This document shows positions 1 through 8,838 of a stretch of 64,000 nt of DNA, piece after piece. Every line of letters starts with the position of its first letter. Positions within the stretch are counted from its first letter, which is position 1. This stretch comes from Nocardioides luti (GTDB taxonomy: Bacteria; Actinomycetota; Actinomycetes; Propionibacteriales; Nocardioidaceae): NCBI RefSeq assembly GCF_014212315.1, contig NZ_JACKXE010000001.1, positions 558,001 through 622,000 on the forward strand, in the 5' to 3' direction. A model generated the notes under the pieces. It was not told where the DNA came from. It saw only the letters and a list, made by a program, of their open reading frames with translations, and made no database searches. A program made the position numbers and the translations under genes.

Positions 1-135
1 ATCTCCGGGCGCAGCACGGGCCTCGACGCGCTCGGCCTGATCGGGCTCCAGGTCTTCTGGCTCGCCGCCATGGCCCTCGTGGGGCACCTGATGACCCGCG
101 CCGGCCGGCACCGCCTGGAGGTGCAGGGTGGCTGA
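1..135 (+). CDS. ABC-2 type export permease, C-terminal fragment (5' end outside window)
   Basis: An open frame runs from the first base to a TGA at 133-135 and encodes 44 residues: a hydrophobic stretch (LIGLQVFWLAAMALVGHLM) followed by a short basic tail. This looks like the last membrane segment of an integral membrane protein. The stop overlaps the GTG start (128) of the next permease by 8 bp, so the two are almost certainly translationally coupled. Actinobacterial exporters of the COG4587/COG3694/COG4586 type are encoded as permease-permease-ATPase, and this fragment sits in the first-permease position. The assignment rests on position and hydrophobicity, because too little sequence is present for a motif match. 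Confidence 0.65.
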   Translation: MSGRSTGLDALGLIGLQVFWLAAMALVGHLMTRAGRHRLEVQGG

Positions 136-940
136 CCTGCAGACCGCGCTGCGCCCCTACCGCGCCGTGCTCGGCTCCCGGGTGCGCTCGCAGCGCAGCT
201 ACCGCGCCAACTTCGCCGTCGACCTGCTGAGCTCCTTCCTCGTCGGGCTCGTGGAGCTCGCCGAGGTCTGGGTGCTCTTCCACAACGTCCCGCGGATCGG
301 CGGCCTGGACTTCGCGGCCATCCTGGTCGTCTTCGGCCTGGCCGACGTCGCCTTCTCCGTGGCCGACCTGGCCTTCGGGCACTGCGACAACCTGCCGACG
401 TACCTCCGCGCGGGCACCCTCGACGTCTTCTACCTCCGCCCCCAGCCGCTGCTGCTCCAGCTGATCACCAGCGACATCTCGCTGCGCCGCCTCGCGCGGG
501 CGGTCGTCGGGCTGGTCGCGCTCGTCGCGGGGCTGGTCGTGGCGGACCTCGACTGGTCGGTGTCGGCGGTCGCGCTGCTCGTCGTCGCGGTGGTCAGCGC
601 CACGGCGACCTTCGCGGCGATGTTCGTCTGGGCGGGAGGCGCGCAGTTCTTCCTCGTCGACGGGGCCGAGGCCACCAACGCGTTCGTGTACGGCGGGCGG
701 TACGCCGCCACGCAGCCGGCGAGCGTCTGGAACAGGCCGCTCAAGGTGCTGTTCGGTTTTTTCTTCCCCATGGCCTTCACGGCGTACCTGCCGGCGATCA
801 CCCTGCTCGGGCTGCCCGGTCCCGAGTGGATGCCCGGGTGGCTGGGCTGGTGCGCGCCGCTGGCGGCGCTGTGGACCTGGACGATGGCCCTGCTCGCCTG
901 GCGGCTGGGCGTGCGGCACTACCGAGGAGGCGGCGGATGA
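128..940 (+). CDS. ABC-2 family transporter permease
   Basis: A 270-residue protein with about six hydrophobic segments, resembling the second permease of actinobacterial ABC-2 exporters (COG3694-like). The GTG start overlaps the previous reading frame by 8 bp, and the TGA stop overlaps the ATG of the ATPase gene (937), giving a tightly coupled three-gene operon. It should lie in the cytoplasmic membrane and form a heterodimeric channel with the upstream permease, powered by the downstream ATPase. The substrate cannot be read from the sequence; relatives are annotated as drug or polymer exporters. The length is normal for the family and no defect is visible. Confidence 0.85.
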   Translation: MADLQTALRPYRAVLGSRVRSQRSYRANFAVDLLSSFLVGLVELAEVWVLFHNVPRIGGLDFAAILVVFGLADVAFSVADLAFGHCDNLPTYLRAGTLDVFYLRPQPLLLQLITSDISLRRLARAVVGLVALVAGLVVADLDWSVSAVALLVVAVVSATATFAAMFVWAGGAQFFLVDGAEATNAFVYGGRYAATQPASVWNRPLKVLFGFFFPMAFTAYLPAITLLGLPGPEWMPGWLGWCAPLAALWTWTMALLAWRLGVRHYRGGGG

Positions 941-1893
941 GCGAGCCCGTGATCGTGATGGAGGGGCTGGGGCGCGACTTCAAGGTCCGCGACGGCCTCA
1001 CGCGCCGGACGGTGACGGCCGTCGGCGCCCTCGACGCGCGCATCGACGCCGGCGAGGCGGTCGGCTACATCGGCGCGAACGGCGCCGGGAAGTCCACGAC
1101 CATCAAGATGCTCACCGGCATCCTGGTGCCCACCCGCGGATCGGCGACCACGTGCGGCCTGCGGCCGGTGCCCGACCGGCGCCGGCTGGCCCGCGAGGTC
1201 GGCGTCGTCTTCGGGCAGCGGTCCCAGCTGTGGTGGGACCTGCCGGTGCGCGAGTCCTTCCGGATCCTGGCAGCGATCCACGGCCTCGGGGCCACGCAGG
1301 AGACCGAGCGCACCGACGAGCTGGTCGAGCGCCTGGAGCTCGAGGAGTTCCTCGGCACCCCGGTGCGCCAGCTCTCGCTGGGCCAGCGGATGCGCGCCGA
1401 GGTGGCCGCCGCCCTCCTGCACTCCCCCCGCCTGGTCATCCTCGACGAGCCGACGATCGGCCTCGACGTCCTCTCCAAGCAGCGGCTCCGCGAGTTCCTC
1501 GTCGCCGAGCGCCGCACCCACGGCACCACCCTGGTGCTCACCACGCACGACATGGGCGACGTCGAGCGGCTCTGCGACCGGGTGCTGCTGGTGGACCGCG
1601 GCTCGCTGGTCTGGGACGGCACCCTGACCGGGCTCTCCCGCACCGTCGGCGCACGCCGGGTGCTCGTCGTAGACCTGGTGGAGTCGACCCCCGACCTGCT
1701 CGGCATCCCCGACACCGAGCACCTCGGCAGCGAGGGCGGCGGGCTGCGCCAGCGCCTCGCCTTCGACGCCGAGCACACCACCGCGGCCAAGGTCCTCGCG
1801 GCGGTCTCCGAGCGCGTCGAGGTGCTCGACCTCGCGGTCGAGGAGCCCGACGTCGAGGACGTCGTACGCCGGGTCTACGCCAGCCGGCGCTGA
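937..1893 (+). CDS. ABC transporter ATP-binding protein (COG4586-like)
   Basis: A 318-residue ATPase. Walker A (GANGAGKST) is at residues 46-54, the signature LSLGQ near residue 150, and Walker B (LVILDEP) near 168, followed by an H-loop (LTTHD). The frame is open further upstream, but the ATG at 937 overlaps the stop of the permease (ATGA) and gives the conventional N-terminus (MSEPVIVMEGL). It energises the two permeases encoded upstream and probably acts in export. A C-terminal extension of about 80 residues after the nucleotide-binding fold is usual for this subfamily. It is the last gene of the operon; the next gene is on the opposite strand. Confidence 0.93.
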   Translation: MSEPVIVMEGLGRDFKVRDGLTRRTVTAVGALDARIDAGEAVGYIGANGAGKSTTIKMLTGILVPTRGSATTCGLRPVPDRRRLAREVGVVFGQRSQLWWDLPVRESFRILAAIHGLGATQETERTDELVERLELEEFLGTPVRQLSLGQRMRAEVAAALLHSPRLVILDEPTIGLDVLSKQRLREFLVAERRTHGTTLVLTTHDMGDVERLCDRVLLVDRGSLVWDGTLTGLSRTVGARRVLVVDLVESTPDLLGIPDTEHLGSEGGGLRQRLAFDAEHTTAAKVLAAVSERVEVLDLAVEEPDVEDVVRRVYASRR

Positions 1894-1945
1894 GCAGCAC
1901 CGTCCCGACCCTCGATGGGCCGCGACGCTCAGCTGGCTCGCCGGC

Positions 1946-3454
1946 TCAGAAGCCCAGCAGCTTGCCGAACGCCGAGTAGAAGGTGTCGAACACCCTGGCG
2001 ATCGGATTGCTGGGCCCCTCCGTACTGGACTTCTGCCAGAACAGCGGATGAGAGCCGGCGAACTCGTCGTCGACGAGCGGAGTCCTGCCCCACAGGTACG
2101 GCCAGAACACCTCGGTCCGGTTGACTCCCACGATCAGGCGCGAGTCGAAACCCATCACCAGGTGCTGGTCCATCCTCGTGGACCTGCCCTGGGGATTCGT
2201 CGCGACGACGTCACCAGTGCCCTGCACGATCAGGCTGCCGGTGCCTCCGAACATGATGTAGCGCACCTGCCACGTCGCGAGGGACTGGATGCCCCATCGC
2301 CACCGCGTCGTCAGGTCGGGAGTGCCGATGACGCCGACCACGTGCTTGGGGCGCATCACCAGCCCCGGGTGGTCCTGGAAGTCGATCCGCATGAGGTACG
2401 AGTCGGGGTCGTCGGGTGTCGCCAAGGTCGCCGAGGTGTGGTTCCCGTCGCCCGTGATCCGGCTCAGGCCGTAGAGCCCGGCCGCGAAGCTGACGAAGGG
2501 CGACGACCAGTTGTAGAGGAGCCGGCTGCGTACCTTCCCCTGAACCGGGCGAACGTGCTCGGACCGCGCGGACAGCACCTCGCCGGCGCCCAGCTGGACC
2601 ACCAAGGTCCGCTCCGCGACCGCGGCATGGAGGCTGGCCTCCTCGTGCTGCGAACCAGCCGCCAGGTGGATGGGCTTGTGCGCCCGGGTCACCAGCGGCA
2701 TCAGCACGAAGTAGCTGAGGATCCGCAGCAGTCCCGGCGTGACGACGAGGAGCAGGGCCGTCCACAGCAACCACCTCCACGACCGTGCCCAGAGGTCGAC
2801 GACCCGTCCCGCCCAGGAGCCCTGCGCTTCCTGCAGGCTCTCCTCCTCGGCGCGTGTCTGGGCCAGCTCCGACTCCTTGTTGTCGATCTCCCTCTTGGCC
2901 GGCGCCAGCCCGCTGTCCTCACGCACCTGTTCGAGCTTCTGACCATCGGTGAGCGTCGGGTCCGCAAGGACGGCGGCATCGGTCTCGGCCTCGGAGAGGG
3001 TGCGTTCGAAGGTGGCCAGCGCTTCTTCCGCCGCCTCGAGTGCCTGCTGCGCGTCCTCGCACGGGTTCGGGCCGATCGGAGACACCTGCTCGGGCAGCTT
3101 CTCCAGGCGGCTGCAGATCTCGTCCCGACGCCCCTGGACCACGGACTCCTGGTCCGCGACCTTCTGGCGCCCTGCATCGATCTCGGCGTCGATCGCTCTC
3201 GTGAGGGACTCGGTGGCCGTCCGCTGGGACTCCGCGTACGTGTCCTCGAGCTCCGCGAGATCAGCCTCCAGCTGCGCACGTTCCCGCGTGACGTCGGTGA
3301 GACGATCGCGATCCGCCTCGGCCGTCTGCAGGACCGGGATCAGGGCGGACATCAGCAGGAGCCCGAGGAACAACGAGAAGACGACCGCCGCGACCAGGCC
3401 GACCTTCCTCAGGAGGAAGCCGAGAACAGCCGAGACCAGACGCACTCGCGCCAC
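1946..3454 (-). CDS. Two-TM coiled-coil membrane protein, function unknown
   Basis: 502 residues. An N-terminal membrane segment (about residues 10-40) is followed by a long charged, helical, probably coiled-coil stretch (about 45-215, rich in Glu/Ala/Gln with two Cys), a second membrane segment (about 225-255), then a C-terminal domain rich in beta strands, Gly and aromatic residues. The coiled coil is probably extracytoplasmic and the C-terminal domain cytoplasmic. The C-terminal part, with its repeated G-x-G turns, faintly recalls AIM24-like beta-sandwich proteins, but this is a guess. Its neighbours on both sides are unrelated core genes and it has no operon partner. I do not recognise a named family. 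Confidence 0.75.
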   Translation of the reverse strand: MARVRLVSAVLGFLLRKVGLVAAVVFSLFLGLLLMSALIPVLQTAEADRDRLTDVTRERAQLEADLAELEDTYAESQRTATESLTRAIDAEIDAGRQKVADQESVVQGRRDEICSRLEKLPEQVSPIGPNPCEDAQQALEAAEEALATFERTLSEAETDAAVLADPTLTDGQKLEQVREDSGLAPAKREIDNKESELAQTRAEEESLQEAQGSWAGRVVDLWARSWRWLLWTALLLVVTPGLLRILSYFVLMPLVTRAHKPIHLAAGSQHEEASLHAAVAERTLVVQLGAGEVLSARSEHVRPVQGKVRSRLLYNWSSPFVSFAAGLYGLSRITGDGNHTSATLATPDDPDSYLMRIDFQDHPGLVMRPKHVVGVIGTPDLTTRWRWGIQSLATWQVRYIMFGGTGSLIVQGTGDVVATNPQGRSTRMDQHLVMGFDSRLIVGVNRTEVFWPYLWGRTPLVDDEFAGSHPLFWQKSSTEGPSNPIARVFDTFYSAFGKLLGF

Positions 3455-3466
3455 TGTAGTTGCGCG

Positions 3467-4666
3467 TCAGCGTGTGCCGGCGCCGACTCTCGTCAGCAGC
3501 GCGACGCACTCGACGTGGTGCGTCATCGGGAAGAGGTCGAAGGCCCGCAGCCGCTCCAGCGTGTAGCCGTGCTCGGCGAAGATGCCGACGTCGCGGGCCA
3601 GCGCGGCCGGGTCGCAGGCGACGTACGCCACCGCCCGGGGCGCGCGGTCCACGATCTGCTCGACGACCTGGCGCCGGGCACCCTCGCGGGGCGGGTCCAG
3701 CACGACCAGGTCGAAGGGCTCGTCGTACGACGATGCGAGGACGTCCGCGACGGCGCCGCACTCGATCTTGGTGCGCGGGAAGTCGGCGAGGTTGGTGCGG
3801 GCGTGGCCGGTGGCGAGCCGGTCGCCCTCGATGGCGACGACGCGACCCTGCTGGCCGACGGCCTCCGCCAGGAAGCGGGCGAAGAGCCCGACACCGGAGT
3901 AGAGGTCCATGACCTTCTCGCCGGCCTGCGGCTGGAGGAAGGCGAGCACGGTCTCGACGAGCACCCGGGGCGCGCCGGGGTGCACCTGCCAGAAGCCGTC
4001 GGCTTCGACGGCGAAGCCGTGGCTGCCGTCGAGCCGCGTCGTGACCCGCTCGTGCACGACCGAGGTCGCCGTGGCGGCGGTCCGGTCGAGGGTGGAGCCC
4101 GGCGGGTGGACCTCGCGGGCGTCGTGGCGGGCGATCAGGCAGTCGTCGACCGGGACGGCCTCGCGGGAGCGGTGCTTGCGCATCGCCCGCTGGCCGCGCG
4201 GGCCCTGGGCGTACTGCACCCGGGTGCGCCAGCGCAGCCCGTCCTCGTCGCCGGCGACCTGCTCGACGGCGACCGGGACGTCGATCTTCGCCAGCCGGGC
4301 GAGCTGCTCGCGGACCACGGCGGCCTTGAGGTCGCGCTGGCGCTGGAGGCTGACGTGCTGGAAGTCGCAGCCGCCGCAGAGGTCCGGTCCGGCGTGCGGG
4401 CACGGCGGCTCGACACGGTCGGGCGAGGCCTCGAGCACCTCGACCGCGTCACCGCGCCAGAAGCGGTCGCCCTCGGTGCCCTCGGTGATCTCGACGACCA
4501 CGCGCTCACCGGGGATCGCGTGCCGGACGAAGACGACGCGGGCCTCGGGCTCGGGGAGCCGGACGATGCAGTGGCCGCCGTGCGCGACCGGGCCGACGAC
4601 GGCCTCGAAGCGCTCGCCGACCTTCGAGGCGCCCTTGGCCTTGCGGGCGCGGACGTGCCGGCTCAC
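3467..4666 (-). CDS. TrmA/RumA-family class I SAM-dependent RNA (uracil-5-)methyltransferase
   Basis: 399 residues. An N-terminal TRAM-like domain is followed by a cysteine cluster (CPHAGPDLCGGC plus a later Cys) that fits the [4Fe-4S] site of RumA-type enzymes, a SAM-binding motif (DLYSGVGLFA) and the catalytic Cys in ACDPAALARD near the C-terminus. It should methylate C5 of a uridine in 23S rRNA or tRNA; which one cannot be decided here. The GTG start at 4666 overlaps the stop of kimA (GTGA), so it is the second gene of that operon. The same pair order is seen in mycobacteria (Rv2690c-Rv2689c, from memory). Confidence 0.9.
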   Translation of the reverse strand: MSRHVRARKAKGASKVGERFEAVVGPVAHGGHCIVRLPEPEARVVFVRHAIPGERVVVEITEGTEGDRFWRGDAVEVLEASPDRVEPPCPHAGPDLCGGCDFQHVSLQRQRDLKAAVVREQLARLAKIDVPVAVEQVAGDEDGLRWRTRVQYAQGPRGQRAMRKHRSREAVPVDDCLIARHDAREVHPPGSTLDRTAATATSVVHERVTTRLDGSHGFAVEADGFWQVHPGAPRVLVETVLAFLQPQAGEKVMDLYSGVGLFARFLAEAVGQQGRVVAIEGDRLATGHARTNLADFPRTKIECGAVADVLASSYDEPFDLVVLDPPREGARRQVVEQIVDRAPRAVAYVACDPAALARDVGIFAEHGYTLERLRAFDLFPMTHHVECVALLTRVGAGTR

Positions 4667-6714
4667 CGGTCCACCTGGCGCCGCGGCGGCGTCGCCTGCT
4701 CGCTGACCTGGCCGCGGCGCAGGTCGCCGGGACGCACCCGGGTGAGCTCGCGCTCCTCGCGCTCGCGGGCGATCTGCGAGGACCGCAGCTGGTACGGCAC
4801 CGACGTGACCATGACGCCGGGGGCGAACAGCAGCCGGCCCTTGAGCCGCAGCGCGGTCTGGTTGTGCAGCAGCTGCTCCCACCAGCGGCCGACGACGTAC
4901 TCCGGGATGTAGACCGCGACGACGCCGCGGGGGTTCGCCTTCTTGATCTCGAGCGTGTAGTCGACGATCGGCTTGATCAGCTCGCGGTACGGCGAGTGCA
5001 GCACCTTCAGCGGCACCCCGAGGTTGCGCTCGTCCCACTCCTCCAGGAGCCGGTTGGTCGCCGGGCCGTCGGTGGAGACGTAGACGCCCTCGAGCACGTT
5101 GGGGCGGGTCGCCTTCGCGAACGCCAGCGCCCGCAGCGTCGGCTTGTGCAGCTTCGACACCAGCACGATCGCGTGCACCCGCGTCGGCATGACCTTGTCC
5201 TCCTCGTCGGCGGCGAGCTCGACGGCGACCTGGTCGTAGTGCGTGCGGATCCCCCGCATGATCATGAAGAAGACGATCATCGCGAGGATCGTGATCCAGG
5301 CGCCGGCGAGGAACTTGGTGATCAGCACGATCACGAGCACGACGCCGGTGAAGGTCAGGCCGATCGAGTTGATCACCCGCGAGCGGAACATCCGCCGGCG
5401 CTCGGCGGGGTCCTGCTCGGTCCGCAGGTGGCGCGTCCAGTGCCGGATCATCCCCAGCTGGCTGAGGTTGAAGGACACGAACACGCCCACGACGTACAGC
5501 TGGATCAGCCGCGTCGGCTCGGCGTTGAACACCTGGATCAGGATGATCGCCATCACGGCGAGGAAGACGATGCCGTTGCTGTAGGCGAGGCGGTCGCCGC
5601 GCGAGGCCAGGGCGCGCGGGGCGTAGCCGTCCTTGGCGAGGATCGAGCCGAGCACCGGGAAGCCGTTGAAGGCCGTGTTGGCGGCCAGCACCAGCAGGAT
5701 GCCGGTGACGGTGACGACGAGGTAGAAGCCGGGCGAGAAGTCGTGGAAGACGGCGCGGGCGATCTGCGCGATCACCGGGTGCTGGTCGTAGTTGGCCGGC
5801 ACCCCCTGGCCGTTCTGCTTGAGCCGGTCCAGGTCGGACGGGTCGACGAAGCGCAGCCCCATCTGCTTGGCCAGGATCGTGACGCTCAGCATCATCGTGA
5901 TCGCGATCGCGCCGAGCAGGAGCAGCGTGGTGGCGGCGTTCTTGCTCTTCGGGCGCTTGAAGGCCGGCACGCCGTTCGAGATCGCCTCGACGCCGGTCAG
6001 GGCCGCACAGCCGGACGAGAAGGCCCGCGCGAGGAGGAACATCAGCGCGAAGCTGGTCATCGAGTCGTCGTAGCTCGGGTCCGGCGTGATCGTGAGCACC
6101 GCGCTCTCGACCTGCGGCAGGTCGCCGATCGCGAGCTGGGCGAAGCCGTAGGCGCACATGCCGAGGATCGAGACCATGAAGAGGTACGTCGGGATCGCGA
6201 AGTACGACCCGGACTCGCGGATGCCGCGCAGGTTCAGCGCCATCAGGAACAGCACCATCGCCGTCGCGAACAGCGCCTCGTGCCCGTCGAGCGCGTCGAT
6301 CGCGCCGGCGGCATACTGCGCCCCCGAGGACACCGACACGGCCACGGTCAGGACATAGTCGGCGAGCAGCGCGCTCGCCACGGTCGTGCCCGCCTTGGAC
6401 CCGAGGTTGACCGTGGCGACCTCGTAGTCGCCACCGCCGCTGGGGTAGGCGCGCACCACCTGGCGGTACGACGCGACCACGGCCGCCATCACCAGGGCGA
6501 CGGCGATGCCGATCTTCCAGGACCAGACGTACGCCGAGGCGCCGGCCAGCGACAGCATGATGAAGATCTCGTCGGGCGCGTAGGCGACCGAGGAGAGCGC
6601 GTCGCTGGCGAAGACCGGGAGCGCGATCCGCTTGGGCAGCAGCGTCTCACCGAGCTGGGAGCTGCGCAGCTTGCGCCCCAGGAGGATCCTTTTGGATACG
6701 TCGCCGACTCCCAC
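4663..6714 (-). CDS. kimA: KimA-type potassium/proton symporter (APC superfamily with C-terminal Usp-like domain)
   Basis: 683 residues from a GTG at 6714. About 12 membrane segments (residues 30-500) are followed by a soluble alpha/beta domain. The protein matches Bacillus subtilis KimA in several remembered blocks: ASDALSSVAY, SYRQVVRAYPSGGG, DYVLTVAVS, FSSGCAALTGVEAISN, LAANTAFNGFP and, near the C-terminus, LHNQTALRLKGRL. Positions corresponding to the KimA K+ site are kept: D38, Y45, T123, T240 and E243, with the same spacing as D36, Y43, T121, T230 and E233. Two RCK-type K+ regulatory proteins are encoded divergently 46 bp away, which supports K+ rather than amino acid as substrate. A TAGCCT hexamer lies 8 nt before the start. 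Generic annotation would be amino acid permease. Confidence 0.85.
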   Translation of the reverse strand: MGVGDVSKRILLGRKLRSSQLGETLLPKRIALPVFASDALSSVAYAPDEIFIMLSLAGASAYVWSWKIGIAVALVMAAVVASYRQVVRAYPSGGGDYEVATVNLGSKAGTTVASALLADYVLTVAVSVSSGAQYAAGAIDALDGHEALFATAMVLFLMALNLRGIRESGSYFAIPTYLFMVSILGMCAYGFAQLAIGDLPQVESAVLTITPDPSYDDSMTSFALMFLLARAFSSGCAALTGVEAISNGVPAFKRPKSKNAATTLLLLGAIAITMMLSVTILAKQMGLRFVDPSDLDRLKQNGQGVPANYDQHPVIAQIARAVFHDFSPGFYLVVTVTGILLVLAANTAFNGFPVLGSILAKDGYAPRALASRGDRLAYSNGIVFLAVMAIILIQVFNAEPTRLIQLYVVGVFVSFNLSQLGMIRHWTRHLRTEQDPAERRRMFRSRVINSIGLTFTGVVLVIVLITKFLAGAWITILAMIVFFMIMRGIRTHYDQVAVELAADEEDKVMPTRVHAIVLVSKLHKPTLRALAFAKATRPNVLEGVYVSTDGPATNRLLEEWDERNLGVPLKVLHSPYRELIKPIVDYTLEIKKANPRGVVAVYIPEYVVGRWWEQLLHNQTALRLKGRLLFAPGVMVTSVPYQLRSSQIAREREERELTRVRPGDLRRGQVSEQATPPRRQVDR

Positions 6715-6760
6715 GAGCGGCAAGGCTAGACCACGAACGCCCTGCGGTACCGTCTGCGTC
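6715..6760. promoter_or_regulatory. Divergent kimA/ceoB promoter region, both sides apparently leaderless
   Basis: Only 46 bp separate the two start codons. On the plus strand TACCGT (6748-6753) ends 7 nt before the GTG of ceoB; on the minus strand TAGCCT (6728-6723) ends 8 nt before the GTG of kimA. Both fit the TANNNT -10 element of actinobacterial housekeeping promoters, placing transcription starts at or next to the start codons. There is no room for a riboswitch in front of kimA. Confidence 0.6.
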
Positions 6761-7423
6761 GTGCACGTCGTCATCATGGGCTGCGGCCGCGTCGGTTCCA
6801 CGCTCGCCCGGAGCCTCGAGGACCGCAACCACACCGTCTCGATCATCGACAGCGAGCCCGACGCGTTCCGACGCCTCGGGCCGGGCTTCAACGGGGACAA
6901 GGTCACCGGCTACGGCTTCGACCAGGAGGTCCTCGAGAAGGCCGGCATCCGTCGCGCCGACGCCTTCGCGGCGGTCTCGAGCGGCGACAACTCGAACATC
7001 ATCGCTGCCCGCGTGGCGCGCGAGACGTTCGGCATCCAGCAGGTCGTGGCCCGGATCTACGACCCCGGTCGCGCCGAGGTCTACCAGCGTCTCGGCATCA
7101 CCACGGTCGCCACGGTCAAGTGGACGGCCGACCAGGTCCTGCGCCGGATCCTCCCGGCCGGGGCCGAGCCCGACTTCCGCGACCCCTCCGGCACCATCCG
7201 CGTCGACCAGGTGCCGGTCACCGAGGCCTGGATCGGCCACCGCACGGTGGACTTCCAGATGCAGTCGAAGAGCCGGATCGCCTGGATCGACCGGCTCGGC
7301 GAGGGCATGCTGCCCACGAAGGACAGCGTGATCCAGGAGGGCGACCTCCTGCACCTGGTGATGCGCGAGGAGAACGCTGCGCACGCCTACTCGATCTTCG
7401 ACCACGGCCCCGAGGACAACTGA
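6761..7423 (+). CDS. ceoB: TrkA/RCK-family potassium uptake regulatory protein (first of pair)
   Basis: 220 residues. The N-terminal Rossmann RCK-N domain starts at once (HVVIMGCGRVGSTLA, dinucleotide motif GxGxxG) and is followed by an RCK-C domain (about 140-215). Such cytoplasmic proteins bind NAD(H), ATP/ADP or c-di-AMP and gate Trk/Ktr-type K+ channels. The frame is open upstream, but the GTG at 6761 puts the Rossmann strand at the N-terminus and has a -10-like hexamer 7 nt before it. The stop overlaps the ATG of a second RCK gene. The order matches mycobacterial ceoB-ceoC next to the KimA-like Rv2690c. No Trk/Ktr membrane subunit is encoded in the window. Confidence 0.92.
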   Translation: MHVVIMGCGRVGSTLARSLEDRNHTVSIIDSEPDAFRRLGPGFNGDKVTGYGFDQEVLEKAGIRRADAFAAVSSGDNSNIIAARVARETFGIQQVVARIYDPGRAEVYQRLGITTVATVKWTADQVLRRILPAGAEPDFRDPSGTIRVDQVPVTEAWIGHRTVDFQMQSKSRIAWIDRLGEGMLPTKDSVIQEGDLLHLVMREENAAHAYSIFDHGPEDN

Positions 7424-8094
7424 TGCGCGTAGCCATCGCCGGTGCCGGCGCCGTCGGGCGGTCCATCGCCCGCGAGCTGATCACCAACGGCCACGAGGTC
7501 CTGCTGATCGACAAGTCCCCCGCCTCGATCAAGCCCGAGCGGGTCCCGGACGCCGAGTGGCTGCTGGCCGACTCCTGCGAGATGTCCTCGCTGGAGGAGG
7601 CACGTCTGGACCAGTGCGACGTCGTGATCGCCGCCACCGGCGACGACAAGGCCAACCTGGTCACCTCGCTGCTGGCCAAGACGGAGTTCGGGGTCCCCCG
7701 CACCGTCGGCCGGGTCAACCACCCGAACAACGAGTGGCTCTTCACCGAGGCCTGGGGCGTCGACGTCAACGTCTCGACCCCGCGGATCATGTCCGCGCTG
7801 GTCGAGGAGGCGGTCACGGTCGGCGACCTGGTGCGCCTGTTCACCTTCCGCCAGGGCAACGCCAACCTCGTCGAGATGACGCTGCCGCAGGACTCGCCGT
7901 ACGTCGGCAAGCCGATGGGGCTGATCCCCTTCCCGGAGAACTGCGCCCTCGTGACGATCCTGCGCGACGGCCAGGTCTACGTCCCCGACGTCGAGCAGCC
8001 GGTCGAGGCCGGCGACGAGCTGCTGTTCGTCGTGCCCGCCGACGTCGAGGACCAGCTCGAGCGGCTGCTCGCGCCCGGCACCCACGGCGGCTGA
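7423..8094 (+). CDS. ceoC: TrkA/RCK-family potassium uptake regulatory protein (second of pair)
   Basis: 223 residues; its ATG overlaps the TGA of ceoB by one base (TGATG), indicating coupling. It has the same domain plan as its neighbour: an RCK-N Rossmann domain (MRVAIAGAGAVGRSIA, acidic residue at the end of strand 2 in LLIDKS) and an RCK-C domain (about 145-220). It probably forms a hetero-oligomer with CeoB to control K+ flux. Being encoded back to back with kimA suggests that both branches respond to the same K+ state. The length is typical. Confidence 0.92.
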   Translation: MRVAIAGAGAVGRSIARELITNGHEVLLIDKSPASIKPERVPDAEWLLADSCEMSSLEEARLDQCDVVIAATGDDKANLVTSLLAKTEFGVPRTVGRVNHPNNEWLFTEAWGVDVNVSTPRIMSALVEEAVTVGDLVRLFTFRQGNANLVEMTLPQDSPYVGKPMGLIPFPENCALVTILRDGQVYVPDVEQPVEAGDELLFVVPADVEDQLERLLAPGTHGG

Positions 8095-8115
8095 CCGGGC
8101 CCTGCTGAGCCGGGG

Positions 8116-8838
8116 TCAGGCCGGCTCGGGCTCCTGCACGGGCGTGTGGTTGCGCGACAGGATCCACGCCATGCCGGCGAGCGCGGCGAGCTGCAGCGGC
8201 CAGCCGAGCACGATCTTGAGGATGCCCAGCGCCGCCACGGCGGTGTCCGCGTCGAGGGCGCCGGACGAGCCGGCGAACCACAGCGGCGCCTGGACGACGA
8301 CGCGGAGCAGGCAGGGCAGCACCAGCAGCCAGGTCAGGGTCGTGCAGAGCTTCACCACGGCCTTGTCGCGGTGCCACGCGGTCGGGTCGCCGGTGACGCT
8401 GCCGACCATGAAGCCCACCAGCGGCCAGCGCACGAGGCAGGTGGTCGCGAGCACGGCGGTGTACGCCGTGTTGTAGATGATGCCGGGCAGGAAGTACGCC
8501 AGCGCCTGGTCGTCGGCGCTGCCGCCGTTGCGCGCCGACATGTTCACGAAGAACCAGCCGATGCCGATCCCGACCAGCGCGTTGACGACGAACTGGACCG
8601 AGGAGCGCTGCACCAACCGGACGACCAGCAGCACCAGCGCGGCGCCGACGCTGACGGCGACCGCGAGCCTGAGCTCGCGGGTGGTCAGCCACATCAGCGT
8701 GAAGAGGAGGGTGGGGACGGCCGCCTCGACCATGCCGCGCTTGCCGCCGAGGGCCTTGGCGAGCTGGCCGCGCACGACCGACTCGACGGTCTCGACCGTC
8801 GCGGGGGCCGCGGCGGGCGTGGTGTCCTGCTCGCTCAC
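8116..8838 (-). CDS. DUF3159 membrane protein
   Basis: 240 residues. A short hydrophilic Ala/Thr-rich N-terminus is followed by about six membrane segments with the DUF3159 pattern (VEAAVPTLLFTLMW near the start and AWHRDKAVVKLCTTLTWLL in the middle). The family is confined to Actinobacteria and its function is unknown. The ATG at 8838 overlaps the stop of the OB-fold gene by 4 bp (ATGA), a pairing also seen in mycobacteria (Rv2694c-Rv2693c, from memory). It converges on ceoC, with 21 bp between the stop codons. Confidence 0.9.
   Translation of the reverse strand: MSEQDTTPAAAPATVETVESVVRGQLAKALGGKRGMVEAAVPTLLFTLMWLTTRELRLAVAVSVGAALVLLVVRLVQRSSVQFVVNALVGIGIGWFFVNMSARNGGSADDQALAYFLPGIIYNTAYTAVLATTCLVRWPLVGFMVGSVTGDPTAWHRDKAVVKLCTTLTWLLVLPCLLRVVVQAPLWFAGSSGALDADTAVAALGILKIVLGWPLQLAALAGMAWILSRNHTPVQEPEPA

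Noticed and set aside
2048..4912. Very long plus-strand ORF (954 codons)
   Set aside because: It runs antisense through the coiled-coil protein and the methyltransferase, both of which have clear family features. It is rich in Gly, Asp, Val, Ala and Arg as expected for a GC-rich shadow.
6715..6760. c-di-AMP (ydaO-type) riboswitch before kimA
   Set aside because: The whole intergenic region is 46 bp and both genes appear leaderless, so there is no space for one.
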